Position numbers and translations under genes: made by a program. Shown piece after piece: positions 41,143 to 50,474 of a stretch of 64,000 nucleotides of DNA. Numbering within the stretch: position 1 is the stretch's first letter; each line of letters opens with the position of its first letter. The notes under the pieces were generated by a model. It searched no databases. It was given only the letters and a program-made list of their open reading frames with translations, and was not told where the DNA came from. The DNA is from Fibrella arboris (GTDB lineage Bacteria; Bacteroidota; Bacteroidia; Cytophagales; Spirosomataceae), in assembly GCF_041321095.1 (NCBI RefSeq), contig NZ_JBGGWE010000008.1:186001-250000 (forward strand), written 5' to 3'.

Positions 41143-41676
41143 ATGAAACAGACCGTTTCGCTATTCATGACACTCCTGCTGGCGCTGACCGTCACGATGG
41201 GCTTTGCTCAGAACGCCAAAAGCCCACACATAACGGCCGAGAGTCCGGATAAGAATATTAAGATCGAGTACGGCCAGCCTTCCATGCGAGGCCGGGTTTT
41301 GTTTGCCCAGGAAGGTGTTACATCGCTCGAAAAGTACGGTAAGCCCTGGCGGACAGGGGCTGATGCGGCCACCGAGATCACCTTCAAAAATGACGTGATG
41401 TTTGGTGGAAAAATGGTAAAGGCGGGTAAATACACGCTGGTGACCATACCAAATGAAAAAGAATGGTCGGTGATCCTGAACACCGTGCTGGGGCAATGGG
41501 GCGCTTATGACTACGATAAGCACGTAGATAAGAACATACTGGAAGTGAAAGCGCCGGTCGTAACCAACAAAACACCGGTAGAAAAGCTGACCATTACGCC
41601 AACGAACAAAAGCCTGTCGATTGCCTGGGGAGCCACAACCATCACGGTGCCGGTGATGAACCACGGCATGAACTAA
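41143..41676 (+). CDS. DUF2911 secreted protein
   Basis: A 177-residue protein starting at ATG 41143 with a signal peptide (MKQTVSLFMTLLLALTVTMG, cleavage near FAQN). The mature domain reads as DUF2911: IKIEYGQPSMRGRVLF, GKPWRTGADAATEITFKNDV, GGKMVKAGKYTLVTIP, WSVILNTVLGQWGAYDY. The family is common in Bacteroidota, predicted beta-rich and periplasmic, with no known function; the pattern TGADAAT and KAGKYTL suggests a lipocalin- or transthyretin-like sandwich. A strong terminator follows. Confidence 0.9.
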   Translation: MKQTVSLFMTLLLALTVTMGFAQNAKSPHITAESPDKNIKIEYGQPSMRGRVLFAQEGVTSLEKYGKPWRTGADAATEITFKNDVMFGGKMVKAGKYTLVTIPNEKEWSVILNTVLGQWGAYDYDKHVDKNILEVKAPVVTNKTPVEKLTITPTNKSLSIAWGATTITVPVMNHGMN

Positions 41677-41696
41677 CCAGCAACATACCTGCATAC

Positions 41697-41730
41697 AAAA
41701 ATCCCCGGCCATGATTGACCGGGGATTTTT
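41697..41730 (+). terminator. Terminator of the DUF2911 gene
   Basis: Arms 41697-41708 and 41719-41730 are perfect 12-bp inverted repeats (AAAAATCCCCGG) with a 10-base loop, ending in TTTTT. Confidence 0.92.
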
Positions 41731-41793
41731 GTATTTATTGACCTGAATATGTCACCTTCTGCCTAGGGCAGAAGGTGAAAACAGCGATTTTGC

Positions 41794-42672
41794 CTATCTC
41801 CTTAGGTGGTAGTTTTTGTACTCACCGATGCGCCAGCCTGTTATTTTCTCGATTGCCGTTAAGATGTGTACACGGGGCGAATAACGACGTTTACGAGTGT
41901 CGAATGTAAATGACAGATTGGTTGCGCTAATACGGGGGAGCATGACGGCTGGGTGAGTGCCTGAGAACTCGGCCAGGGAGTCGATGTGCTGTTCATAGCT
42001 GAACTGTCTGGCCTGATCGGCAACACGCTGCATGGCTTCTTCACTATGCCAGAAACGGTAGAAGTAGCCGAATTTTGCCCGTTGCAGCTCAATCGGTTTC
42101 ACCCATCCGTAGTGATAGATGTAGGCATCGATTAGCTTCACCTGCAGCTTAGTGTTGTCTTTCTTTCGGAACCCCTGTGCGTCTCTGTATGAAGCCACAT
42201 GGCCGGTGTGCCGAATGACACGGATCTCACGTCGGTACCATCGGCGAGAATCACCAACGTACCTGAACGAACCGTAAAAATGCGTATACTTGAAAAGAAG
42301 CCCTTCCACCGATAGGTCATTCAGGTTTTCCTGCATAGCCGCTTTCACCGTATCGAGGTACTGTTCGTGCAACACTTCATCGCCCTGAATATAAAAAGCC
42401 CAATCGGTATCAGCAGAAACAGCGGCAAGTGCTTTGTCTGTTTCTTCGGCTAATACCCGGCCTCCTTCCCGCAAGTCATCATTCCAGACAGTGTGGACGA
42501 TACGAATTTTTGGGGAACCAATGCCTTCGATCAGGCCAATGGTATTATCGGTTGACCTGCCAACAGCTACAACAAATTCGTCGCAAAGTGGCAACACTGA
42601 CTGAATGGCTTCCAGAATAGGATATCCGTACCTTTCCGCATTTCGAATAATCGTAAACCCACTAACTTTCAT
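41794..42672 (-). CDS. Glycosyltransferase family 2
   Basis: A 292-residue GT2-type enzyme. The N-terminus is KVSGFTIIRNAERYGYPI, followed by EFVVAVGRSTDNT and WAFYIQGDEVLHEQ, where the GDE element stands at the metal-binding DxD position. The C-terminal half (VKPIELQRAKFGYFYRFWH, then Arg-rich end) is helical and positively charged, which suits a membrane-associated enzyme acting on lipid-linked acceptors. The acceptor is unknown. Upstream there is an inverted repeat with arms TATACTT (42683-42689) and AAGTATA (42707-42713) enclosing GCAATTGC. Confidence 0.85.
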   Translation of the reverse strand: MKVSGFTIIRNAERYGYPILEAIQSVLPLCDEFVVAVGRSTDNTIGLIEGIGSPKIRIVHTVWNDDLREGGRVLAEETDKALAAVSADTDWAFYIQGDEVLHEQYLDTVKAAMQENLNDLSVEGLLFKYTHFYGSFRYVGDSRRWYRREIRVIRHTGHVASYRDAQGFRKKDNTKLQVKLIDAYIYHYGWVKPIELQRAKFGYFYRFWHSEEAMQRVADQARQFSYEQHIDSLAEFSGTHPAVMLPRISATNLSFTFDTRKRRYSPRVHILTAIEKITGWRIGEYKNYHLRR

Positions 42673-42721
42673 GACCGGTGGTTATACTTAATGCAATTGC
42701 TTACACAAGTATACTCACAAA

Positions 42722-45076
42722 TCAGAATGGATAGCCGACGGCGATGTTCAATAATAGATTTTCTCGCCGCCAGTCACGGCTACCAAAATTAATTTGATTC
42801 AGCACCCAGCGCTGTCCCTCAGGTAGATACGGTTTTTGAAAGGGCGTGGCCAGATCAGCCCGGATCAGGAAATACGACAAATCGATGCGCAGGCCGATAC
42901 CGCCCCCAATCGCTAATTGCTTCAGGAAGTCTTTGTTAAACTGCGACCCCGGGCCATAAACGGTTTCATCGGTGTAGGACCAGACGTTACCCGCATCAAT
43001 GAAAGCAGCCAGTTGGAAAATAGACCCCAGTTTAGCCCGTAATTCTGTATTGGCTTCGAGCTTTACGTCGCCACCACCATCCTGGAAAAGCACCGTGCCA
43101 CCCGTATTTGAATAAATACCAGGCCCAACAGCACGGGGACGAAAAGCACGTACGCTGTTGGCCCCCCCCACGAAATATTGCCTGACAAAAGGCATTTCGT
43201 TGATATTACCGTAGGGGATACCCACACCACCAAAGAATCGGTTCGCCCAAACCAGTGATTTAGTAAGTTGAAAATAATGCCGTGTATCCAGGTCGACCCG
43301 GACGAACTGAGCAAAGGGAACATCAAAAATTGATTTGTAACCCAGGCTATCCGTTTTGACTAACAGCCCGGCGAGGTTACCCGATGGTTCAATATTCAGC
43401 GTCCAACGGTTGCTGTATTTACGGGCTGAATTCGGTAACGACGTGATATTGAGCGTATAAATGGTACTGAGAATAAGTTGATCCTGAATCAGTCGGACAA
43501 ACGGGCCTGATGTTTCGGGGTTACTCAGGGCGTCGTAGAATTTAGGGCCGAAGTTGAAGCTATGAACGTAGTTGACGTTGAAGAGTGAAATGGAATGCTC
43601 TACCCGATTGCTGGTGCGGAAGGCATAACCAAACGACGCCCGAACAGAACTCAGGTTATAGAGTGAATCGCGCTGTAATAATTCATACCCTACACTGATA
43701 TTCGTTTTGGGTAAGATCTGCCGTCGATCATATCGGATGGGAAAGGGCGACACCAGCCGGGGAAAACTCAGCGTAGCATCGGTACCGTATCGATAGTTCG
43801 TTACGCCCCGCCCGGCCGCGCCCACCTGCAGATCAATACCGGCCGTGGCGTTAACGGTCAGCTGCTCGGCCCGCCCAAGAAAGTTGCGCCCGATAAAACT
43901 GAGTGTCAGCAACGTACCTGCGAGGTTATTCGAGCGAGAGTTTCCCGACAGTTCGAGCCGGACTGATTTGCGGGGGAGGGGCGTCAGGTAATAGTTGACG
44001 TCGAACAGGGCCGAATCGCGCCCGTAGCGGCCAACCGGTTCAAAGCGGTTACGCACGTATTTGAACGTACCCAGATTCACCAGTCGTGACAGCGACAAAT
44101 CCTGCGCCCGGCTGTTGTACCGTCTGCCCGGACGAAGGCTAATCACGTCATTGAACAACTGCGGTTTAAATACCCGTGCCGAATCGACAATGTAAAAACG
44201 CCGTAACGATAGTCCTGTGTCGGCCGGGTTGGTCACCGGCGGCTGATAAGCCTCGGTCAGGTTGGTGTCCCGGCGGGCCGTGCGTAGCGTGTAGTTGGGG
44301 TAGATATAGACGTTCCGAATAAAGTACGGAACCTTGGCCGCTGCCGGAATATCGGGCTTTATGGCCACGTAGAAGCGCACTTTGTGATTTCCGGCGGCTG
44401 TATCGGTCAGCATAGCCACGTACTCGGGCAGAAAATAGTAAAAGCCGCGTTGTTTCAGAGCATCGGCAATGCGTTGCTTTTCTGTGTTGATGACGTCGAG
44501 CACAAAGGGATCACCGGCCTTCAGCAGCGATCGGGGCGAGGCGTTGAACATCGCTTTGGCAACCAGGGTCGAATCGCCAATAAACGATACCGAGTCGATC
44601 AGGTAACGCTGCGGCACCTGGGCCGTGTAGCGGGCTTTGGTCTGGTAGCTATTCACATCAACAAATTCACCCGCTACCTGCGACCGGAAGTACCCCTCAT
44701 TCTCCAGCACATTGGTCATCAACTCGCTGTTGGCCGTCAGGCCGCGGGCGCTGGCCAGCACGGGGGCTTCACCGAAGCGCCGCCGCAACCCTGCCCGAAA
44801 GCCTTTTTCTTTTTTAGGCTCACCAATAAAGTAATACAGCCCCACTTTATAGGGAAAACCAAACAGCCGTTTGTTGGGACGAGGCCGGGCCAGCGCGGTC
44901 AACTGATCGGTCAGGCGGCTCTTCTCCGCTTTCGAGATAGTCGAATCGGTGTTCAATACAAAGTCAGCACCAACGTAAAGCTTCTCGCCAGCAGGCAGGT
45001 GTTTGGCTACGTTGCAGCTATAGAGCAGTAGGCAGGTCAGTAAGGCGACAAGCCAGTATGGTTGAGTTCTTTTCAT
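42722..45076 (-). CDS. tamL: TamL, lipoprotein form of the TamA/BamA-type outer-membrane assembly factor
   Basis: A 784-residue Omp85-family protein. It carries a lipobox (LLLYSC, Cys21), which separates Bacteroidota TamL from classical TamA. POTRA-like segments lie in about 90-400 (LTANSELMTNVLENEGYF, then RYLIDSVSFIGDS), and a 16-stranded barrel follows from about 400, with the family RxG-like loop region near FVGGANSVRAFRPR and a final aromatic residue (IAVGYPF). It acts with TamB to insert or shuttle material at the outer membrane. tamB lies just upstream with a 111-bp gap, so the pair is cotranscribed. Confidence 0.93.
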   Translation of the reverse strand: MKRTQPYWLVALLTCLLLYSCNVAKHLPAGEKLYVGADFVLNTDSTISKAEKSRLTDQLTALARPRPNKRLFGFPYKVGLYYFIGEPKKEKGFRAGLRRRFGEAPVLASARGLTANSELMTNVLENEGYFRSQVAGEFVDVNSYQTKARYTAQVPQRYLIDSVSFIGDSTLVAKAMFNASPRSLLKAGDPFVLDVINTEKQRIADALKQRGFYYFLPEYVAMLTDTAAGNHKVRFYVAIKPDIPAAAKVPYFIRNVYIYPNYTLRTARRDTNLTEAYQPPVTNPADTGLSLRRFYIVDSARVFKPQLFNDVISLRPGRRYNSRAQDLSLSRLVNLGTFKYVRNRFEPVGRYGRDSALFDVNYYLTPLPRKSVRLELSGNSRSNNLAGTLLTLSFIGRNFLGRAEQLTVNATAGIDLQVGAAGRGVTNYRYGTDATLSFPRLVSPFPIRYDRRQILPKTNISVGYELLQRDSLYNLSSVRASFGYAFRTSNRVEHSISLFNVNYVHSFNFGPKFYDALSNPETSGPFVRLIQDQLILSTIYTLNITSLPNSARKYSNRWTLNIEPSGNLAGLLVKTDSLGYKSIFDVPFAQFVRVDLDTRHYFQLTKSLVWANRFFGGVGIPYGNINEMPFVRQYFVGGANSVRAFRPRAVGPGIYSNTGGTVLFQDGGGDVKLEANTELRAKLGSIFQLAAFIDAGNVWSYTDETVYGPGSQFNKDFLKQLAIGGGIGLRIDLSYFLIRADLATPFQKPYLPEGQRWVLNQINFGSRDWRRENLLLNIAVGYPF

Positions 45077-45187
45077 TAATCAATGGGTACTACTTATTGG
45101 CAGTTTAGCGTATTGCCGCGAAGGGCCTTGCGTCGGCCGCCTTCGCGACAGCCACACAGCGCAAAACCTTCGACTGAGCCCTCCTGC

Positions 45188-48100
45188 TTACTCTATTTCC
45201 TCTTCTTTACGTCTCCGAACCAGTTCGGCCAGCGTATTAAAATCAACGGTGATAACGAAGCCAACGCCTGTTTCGATAACAAATCCTTCCAGAATGGTTC
45301 GTTCCGTGTTGCTACGCCGGTAGGCACGCAGGGCATATCGGCCATCCCGTGTGAGGTTGTAGTTTAAATTGAGGTTATCGAAAACGGCGTTGTTATTCTG
45401 GGCTGCTTTCACGTCCTGCGAGCCATCGACCAGGAAGTTTTTACCCACCGACACGGTTAGCCGACCCTGTAGAAAGCTGCGCGAAAGGCCGATGTTCAGG
45501 TCGGTACGGTTCGAGCCAGCGGTACCGCCCGTTTCGGCCGTACCGCTCCGCGAGTTCAGGCCCACATCGAGGTCAACGCCTTTGATCAGACCCGACGCAA
45601 ATTGCTGTAATTGCTGGCTGATGATCTTGCTCACACTGCTTCGGGCCAGTCCTTCTGCCGTGTTGCCCACGTTGAATTCAGAGGAAGAATTGCCCGACGT
45701 TTCGGCAATAAAGTTGCCCAGGATAAGCAGGCCGAATACCTGTTTGTTCAACTGATTCTGGTCTTCGCGCAGGCTGGCCAGCTTTTGCGACACCAGATCA
45801 GAGGCACTGCCCAGGCGCGAAAGTGTTTCGCGGGGGGCAATGATATCAAACGTAATGGTTGGGGCGGCCAGATTTCCGCTCAGGGTCAGGGCCACGTTGT
45901 AGGGCAGATTGACCTTGGTGGTGGGTTGGGTAGCGTTGGTGCTTTCGCTGGAAATAAGCGCGTCCGATGTGGTTCGGGCCTCATAGATCGCCGTCAGGTT
46001 CAGATCGGCTTTCAGCGGGTCGCCGGTGAAATTGATGTACCCACCCTTCTGTAACTCAAATTCGCGCTGCAACACCTGATACGTCAGTGAATAGCGACCT
46101 TCTGTTACTTCATACCGACCCAGCACCGACACCTGGCCGCTTGGTGATACGCTCACGGCGAGGTTGGCATTACCGCGCGCCTTCAGATTATCTCCGTTCA
46201 GTTCATCAACAATAATCGTGATCTCCGATTTGTCGTCGGCTTCGAGCGTCAGGTTGATCGTTGAGTTATTCAACTGATCGAACTGAAGCGGAGCCAGAAC
46301 CGTATCGGGTCGGGGGCGCAGGTATTTGCTGAGCGCCAGCGTATCGTTGTGGTTGATGAACGTTACCGATTGGCGTGCATCGTTCAGACTGGCCTCATCA
46401 CTGGGTAAGACGGTGGTGACCTGACTGCCATCTTCCAGTTTCACACTACCAGTTACGGCGGGTGTTCCGCCCTTGCCCACAATGTGAAGGTTAGCCGAGA
46501 TGGCCGCTTTGCCGTAAAAGAAGTCGTTGTCTTTACGGGCGGCGTTCAGCGCCAGGAAGTTCTGAGCCCGCACCCGCAGATCATACGACACATCAGGAAT
46601 ATTGCTCAGCTCAACCTTCCCGTCGGTGGTCAGTGTCCGGCCCAGTGTGTCGCGCAGGTTGAAATCAGTAAACGTCAGCGTCTGGCCCGACAGTCGAATC
46701 CGTTCCTGGTCAATGCGGTACGTGGCGTTCAGCTGCTTGATATTGAAGGCGACCGAGTCGAACGAGATGCCACCATTGAGCCGGGGGTTGCTGGTACTCC
46801 CCTGGATGTCGGTTTCACCGCGGAGTTGACCTTTCGCCCGGCGCAGTTCACCAAAACTGAAGGCCTCAATCGTTTTGGCGTCGAGTTTATTTAGTTTCAG
46901 GTAAAAATCGAGCTGTTCTTTTGGATTGGTCGGGTCATAATAGCCCGACACTTTGGCGTCGTTGGTGGCGCTCAACAGCGTCACGTTCACGCCAATCCGC
47001 CCACCCGATGCATTGGCAAAATCGCCGGTCAGTGTCCCGATTGGTTTTTGCATGACCTGCAGGCTGTCTACTTTCAGGTTACCCGTAAACGATAACGGCG
47101 TACCGTTAGGCGGCGACAGGTAGTCGCGCACCACAACAGTGCTATTCAACGTTCCCCCGACCAGCGTGGTATCCTGATTGGCCAGACTCGACAGGTCGCT
47201 CAAGCTTACGTTTCTGGCTTCAACCCGAAGTGGGCCGTTTGGCACAGGATTTACACTATTGACACTAATCGTCTGCGAACCTTGTCTGAGCAGGAAGTTC
47301 TGCGCCAGTACGCCGTTGGGACCGTATTGCAGGTAACCCGTCGTGTCGGATGTCCAGGTGCGGTAATTGGTCAGCAGGCCACGCTGACCAACCTGGAGCC
47401 GGTAGCTATCTCCCATGAGCGAAACCAGTCCGGCCAGCCCATACCGGTCTTTATTCACCGAATCTTTGTTGACGACTGAGAACGAGAACCGGTTATTGGC
47501 GGCTGATCCGCTAAGTTGCGTCAGGCCTATTTTCAGGCTGTTGGTTTGCAGCGAATTCACCTGACCGGCCACACTCAGTTGGTTATTGTAGGCCAGTAAC
47601 CCCAGCGACGACCCGTTGACGACAATCGTATCGTAGTCGACCAGGCCAGTTTTGATGGTGGCGGCGAAGGTTGTATCCCGGGAATTGTCCAGGTAAGCGT
47701 CGAGTGAAACGGGCTCCAGCTTACGAAGGGCGGGAACAAAAGCCTGTAGGAGCGGGTGTTGACGTACCTGGCCGTTTATATAGAAGCTATACGGCGGTTG
47801 CACGGCCTTGTAGGCCAGACCAGGAAGTTTGAGATACTTCCCGATTTCGCTGGCCACAATATCATACAACTGGGTATATTCAAACTGGCCGCTCAACGCA
47901 AGCTGGCCAAAAGGAAGCCCCAGAATCAGGGTTTTGCGGTTAGGCGCCTGTGTACCGGCCTTCAGATACAAGGTATCGATTGGGTACGTTTTGCCTTTTA
48001 GCTGAACCACCGCATCATTGGCATAGACGGTACCCGCGGGCCTGGCCGGATCGGTCGAGGTCATGGCCAGCCTGATGTTCCCTTTTATCGACAGCGGATC

Positions 48101-50323
48101 GGCATAGAGTTTCAACTTATCAAGGTTAAGCTCCTGGATGTTGATGTCACCGGCAATGGCGGGGTACGTTGTTTTCAGGTTCACCTTCGTATCCAGATTC
48201 AGCCGCACATTGGGGTCATTGATCCCGCCCTGCAGCGTCAGTACCCCATTGACGAGCGAGCCATTGACGTCGGCATTTTTGTAGGAATACCCATTGAGGC
48301 CAGCTTCGGTAACCACCGCCCTGAAATTCGTCTGCATGGTGGCCGGGTCAATACCACGCCCGTTTACGGCAGCCTGGGCGGTGATCGTACCAAACTGGGC
48401 CGGATTCATCAGCCACTTGCCCGCTTCGAACTTCGTCAGCACGGCCTTGCCGGCATACGCCTGATTGGTGCCCGCGTAGAAGTTACGGAGTGTTCCGTCG
48501 AACGAAGCAGTTCCCCAATTGGTGGCCAGTTTGGCGTTGGTAGCCAGGTTGTTGAGCGTGCCGCGAATTTTTCCGGTCAGCGTAAGCTGCGGTGCCAGCG
48601 CCAACGAGTCGGGCAACGTACCTGGGGGCACCAGTTTACGAATGTCGGCGCGGTTGGTTCTGGCCTCGTTGAGGGTCAAGTCCAGACCGAGCCGATCGGG
48701 GGTGGTCACATTCGTAAGCCGGCCACTGGCTTTCAGCACCGTTCCTGAGAACATAGCGAATTCCGCTTTGGGAATGCGTAGGTCGGCGAGTGTGCCGCGT
48801 AGCTGGGCGTCAGCCCGCACGACCTCGTTCCGGTTGCCTGCCAGGGGAGGGGTGTCGGCCAGGAAAGGGGCCAGCTGCAGCATATCGGCAAAGGCCAGCT
48901 TACTCTGCCGCAGGTTCAGCACCACCTTCACCCGATTCAGGTTTTTTCCTTCCGTTGCCCGGGTCAGCTGGCCAAGTGAGTCATACCGAAGTTCGAGTCG
49001 GTCGCGCAGCAGGGTACTGGGTGTACGGATGAAGAGGTTGGTGAGCAGGGTTGCTTTTTCACCGTAAAGCAGGTCGACGTCGAAATGTTGCAGTACGAAC
49101 CCGCTTTTATCCCTGAACTTACCTTGCCGGATCTGCCCCGAAATACGATCCGGACTGTAGAGCAAATTCCGCCCTTCAATGCCGAGTTGGGTTAGGTCAA
49201 GGTGCCCGTAGTCGAGCCCGCGTGGCTGCCGGGGCTGCGTTTCATCATTGAACCGGATGCGGTTGTTGGAAAATTTTACCGAACCGACGCGGGCAGTCCA
49301 GCCTGCCGACTGTGCGGCTTCGGCCTGTTCCTGCGCCTTGACCGTCGCTTTGACAGCCGGATCGGTCTGCTGAATAGCCGCCACCGCATCGGGCGATCGG
49401 CCCGCTTGCTGGGTACGTTGCGGCTTCAGCAGGCTGGCCGTAATGTCGGCGTTGGCCATCGCCAGTGACCGGATACCAATTTTTTCGCCATTGAGGTGAA
49501 AATAATCGCTCTCCATGGCCAGTTTGTCCACCTTTCCGGTTGTGGCAAAGTCGGCAGTTTCAACGCGGACGTCCCATAAGGCGCGCGTCATTTGCCAGTT
49601 GCCCAGGCCCAGCGTCAGGGTATCGCCCGGTTTCGACGGGGTGGATGGCGTAGGAATACCGTTGTAGATCCGACTCTTCACGCTCAGTCCATCGGCCGAA
49701 ACGTTGCCAATAAGGTAGCGGGATCGGGCCACGTTCACCTCATTGAAGTTGACGCGCAGGCTGTCTACGTAGGCATTAACATTCGCCCCGGCTACATCGT
49801 CTTCGTAGCGGATGAGGGTCTTGCGCAGCGTCACACCCGACAGGCTGATGTCGAGCGGTGTAGCGGTGGTGTCGGGCGGCGGGGCAATTTTCGTGGCCAG
49901 GCTGGCCGTATCGGGTTGCGCCGTATTGAAGGCGTCGAGGATGTAATTAAAATTAAATGAAGTGTCTGGTAATGTGCGGGTTACGTGTATGCTGACCTGC
50001 TCAAGTTCGATCTGGTTCAGTGTGATTTTATTCTGTAACAACGCCATCATATCGACATCGACGCGCATTCGTTTGCCAAGCAGCAGCGTGTCGCCCTGGG
50101 GCGTTTTGAAAAATACATCCTCCAGTTCAATCCAGTCGGGGATATGGTAGCTGATTCGACCGATACGAAAGGGCGATTTGATTTTTTTGCCCAGGTAGCT
50201 GTTGACCTGCTGCGTCACAAAGCTCTGGCCCCAGGATGTTGTTGCGATGACCGTGACAAAGCCAGCGACCAACAGCACGAGAGCCAGAATAACCAGACCA
50301 GTTGTTACCAAAAATCGTTTCAC
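45188..50323 (-). CDS. tamB: Translocation and assembly module protein TamB
   Basis: A 1711-residue AsmA-like protein that spans the periplasm. One N-terminal membrane helix (about 5-27) anchors it in the inner membrane; the rest is a long beta-taco of repeated amphipathic strands with linkers, ending in the DUF490/TamB domain (about 1280-1711), which contacts the Omp85 partner. No frame break is visible over 5.1 kb. TamB-type proteins are thought to carry phospholipids or assist outer-membrane protein assembly. It is followed directly by tamL. The long size is normal for Bacteroidota. Several copies of the octamer AACGTACC occur within it. Confidence 0.94.
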   Translation of the reverse strand: MKRFLVTTGLVILALVLLVAGFVTVIATTSWGQSFVTQQVNSYLGKKIKSPFRIGRISYHIPDWIELEDVFFKTPQGDTLLLGKRMRVDVDMMALLQNKITLNQIELEQVSIHVTRTLPDTSFNFNYILDAFNTAQPDTASLATKIAPPPDTTATPLDISLSGVTLRKTLIRYEDDVAGANVNAYVDSLRVNFNEVNVARSRYLIGNVSADGLSVKSRIYNGIPTPSTPSKPGDTLTLGLGNWQMTRALWDVRVETADFATTGKVDKLAMESDYFHLNGEKIGIRSLAMANADITASLLKPQRTQQAGRSPDAVAAIQQTDPAVKATVKAQEQAEAAQSAGWTARVGSVKFSNNRIRFNDETQPRQPRGLDYGHLDLTQLGIEGRNLLYSPDRISGQIRQGKFRDKSGFVLQHFDVDLLYGEKATLLTNLFIRTPSTLLRDRLELRYDSLGQLTRATEGKNLNRVKVVLNLRQSKLAFADMLQLAPFLADTPPLAGNRNEVVRADAQLRGTLADLRIPKAEFAMFSGTVLKASGRLTNVTTPDRLGLDLTLNEARTNRADIRKLVPPGTLPDSLALAPQLTLTGKIRGTLNNLATNAKLATNWGTASFDGTLRNFYAGTNQAYAGKAVLTKFEAGKWLMNPAQFGTITAQAAVNGRGIDPATMQTNFRAVVTEAGLNGYSYKNADVNGSLVNGVLTLQGGINDPNVRLNLDTKVNLKTTYPAIAGDINIQELNLDKLKLYADPLSIKGNIRLAMTSTDPARPAGTVYANDAVVQLKGKTYPIDTLYLKAGTQAPNRKTLILGLPFGQLALSGQFEYTQLYDIVASEIGKYLKLPGLAYKAVQPPYSFYINGQVRQHPLLQAFVPALRKLEPVSLDAYLDNSRDTTFAATIKTGLVDYDTIVVNGSSLGLLAYNNQLSVAGQVNSLQTNSLKIGLTQLSGSAANNRFSFSVVNKDSVNKDRYGLAGLVSLMGDSYRLQVGQRGLLTNYRTWTSDTTGYLQYGPNGVLAQNFLLRQGSQTISVNSVNPVPNGPLRVEARNVSLSDLSSLANQDTTLVGGTLNSTVVVRDYLSPPNGTPLSFTGNLKVDSLQVMQKPIGTLTGDFANASGGRIGVNVTLLSATNDAKVSGYYDPTNPKEQLDFYLKLNKLDAKTIEAFSFGELRRAKGQLRGETDIQGSTSNPRLNGGISFDSVAFNIKQLNATYRIDQERIRLSGQTLTFTDFNLRDTLGRTLTTDGKVELSNIPDVSYDLRVRAQNFLALNAARKDNDFFYGKAAISANLHIVGKGGTPAVTGSVKLEDGSQVTTVLPSDEASLNDARQSVTFINHNDTLALSKYLRPRPDTVLAPLQFDQLNNSTINLTLEADDKSEITIIVDELNGDNLKARGNANLAVSVSPSGQVSVLGRYEVTEGRYSLTYQVLQREFELQKGGYINFTGDPLKADLNLTAIYEARTTSDALISSESTNATQPTTKVNLPYNVALTLSGNLAAPTITFDIIAPRETLSRLGSASDLVSQKLASLREDQNQLNKQVFGLLILGNFIAETSGNSSSEFNVGNTAEGLARSSVSKIISQQLQQFASGLIKGVDLDVGLNSRSGTAETGGTAGSNRTDLNIGLSRSFLQGRLTVSVGKNFLVDGSQDVKAAQNNNAVFDNLNLNYNLTRDGRYALRAYRRSNTERTILEGFVIETGVGFVITVDFNTLAELVRRRKEEEIE

Positions 50324-50474
50324 GAAGTGCGTAGAGTGAGTGAAGAATCCCTTCCGTAGTAACGCGAAAAAGGGGAAGGGTGTTATTTAAAGAGTAGTTT
50401 GGGGAACCAAGCGAGTGGGTGATGGCGGGTTCAGGACGGCTATACCCAGCCTGAGCTCGATGACCCGATCCAAA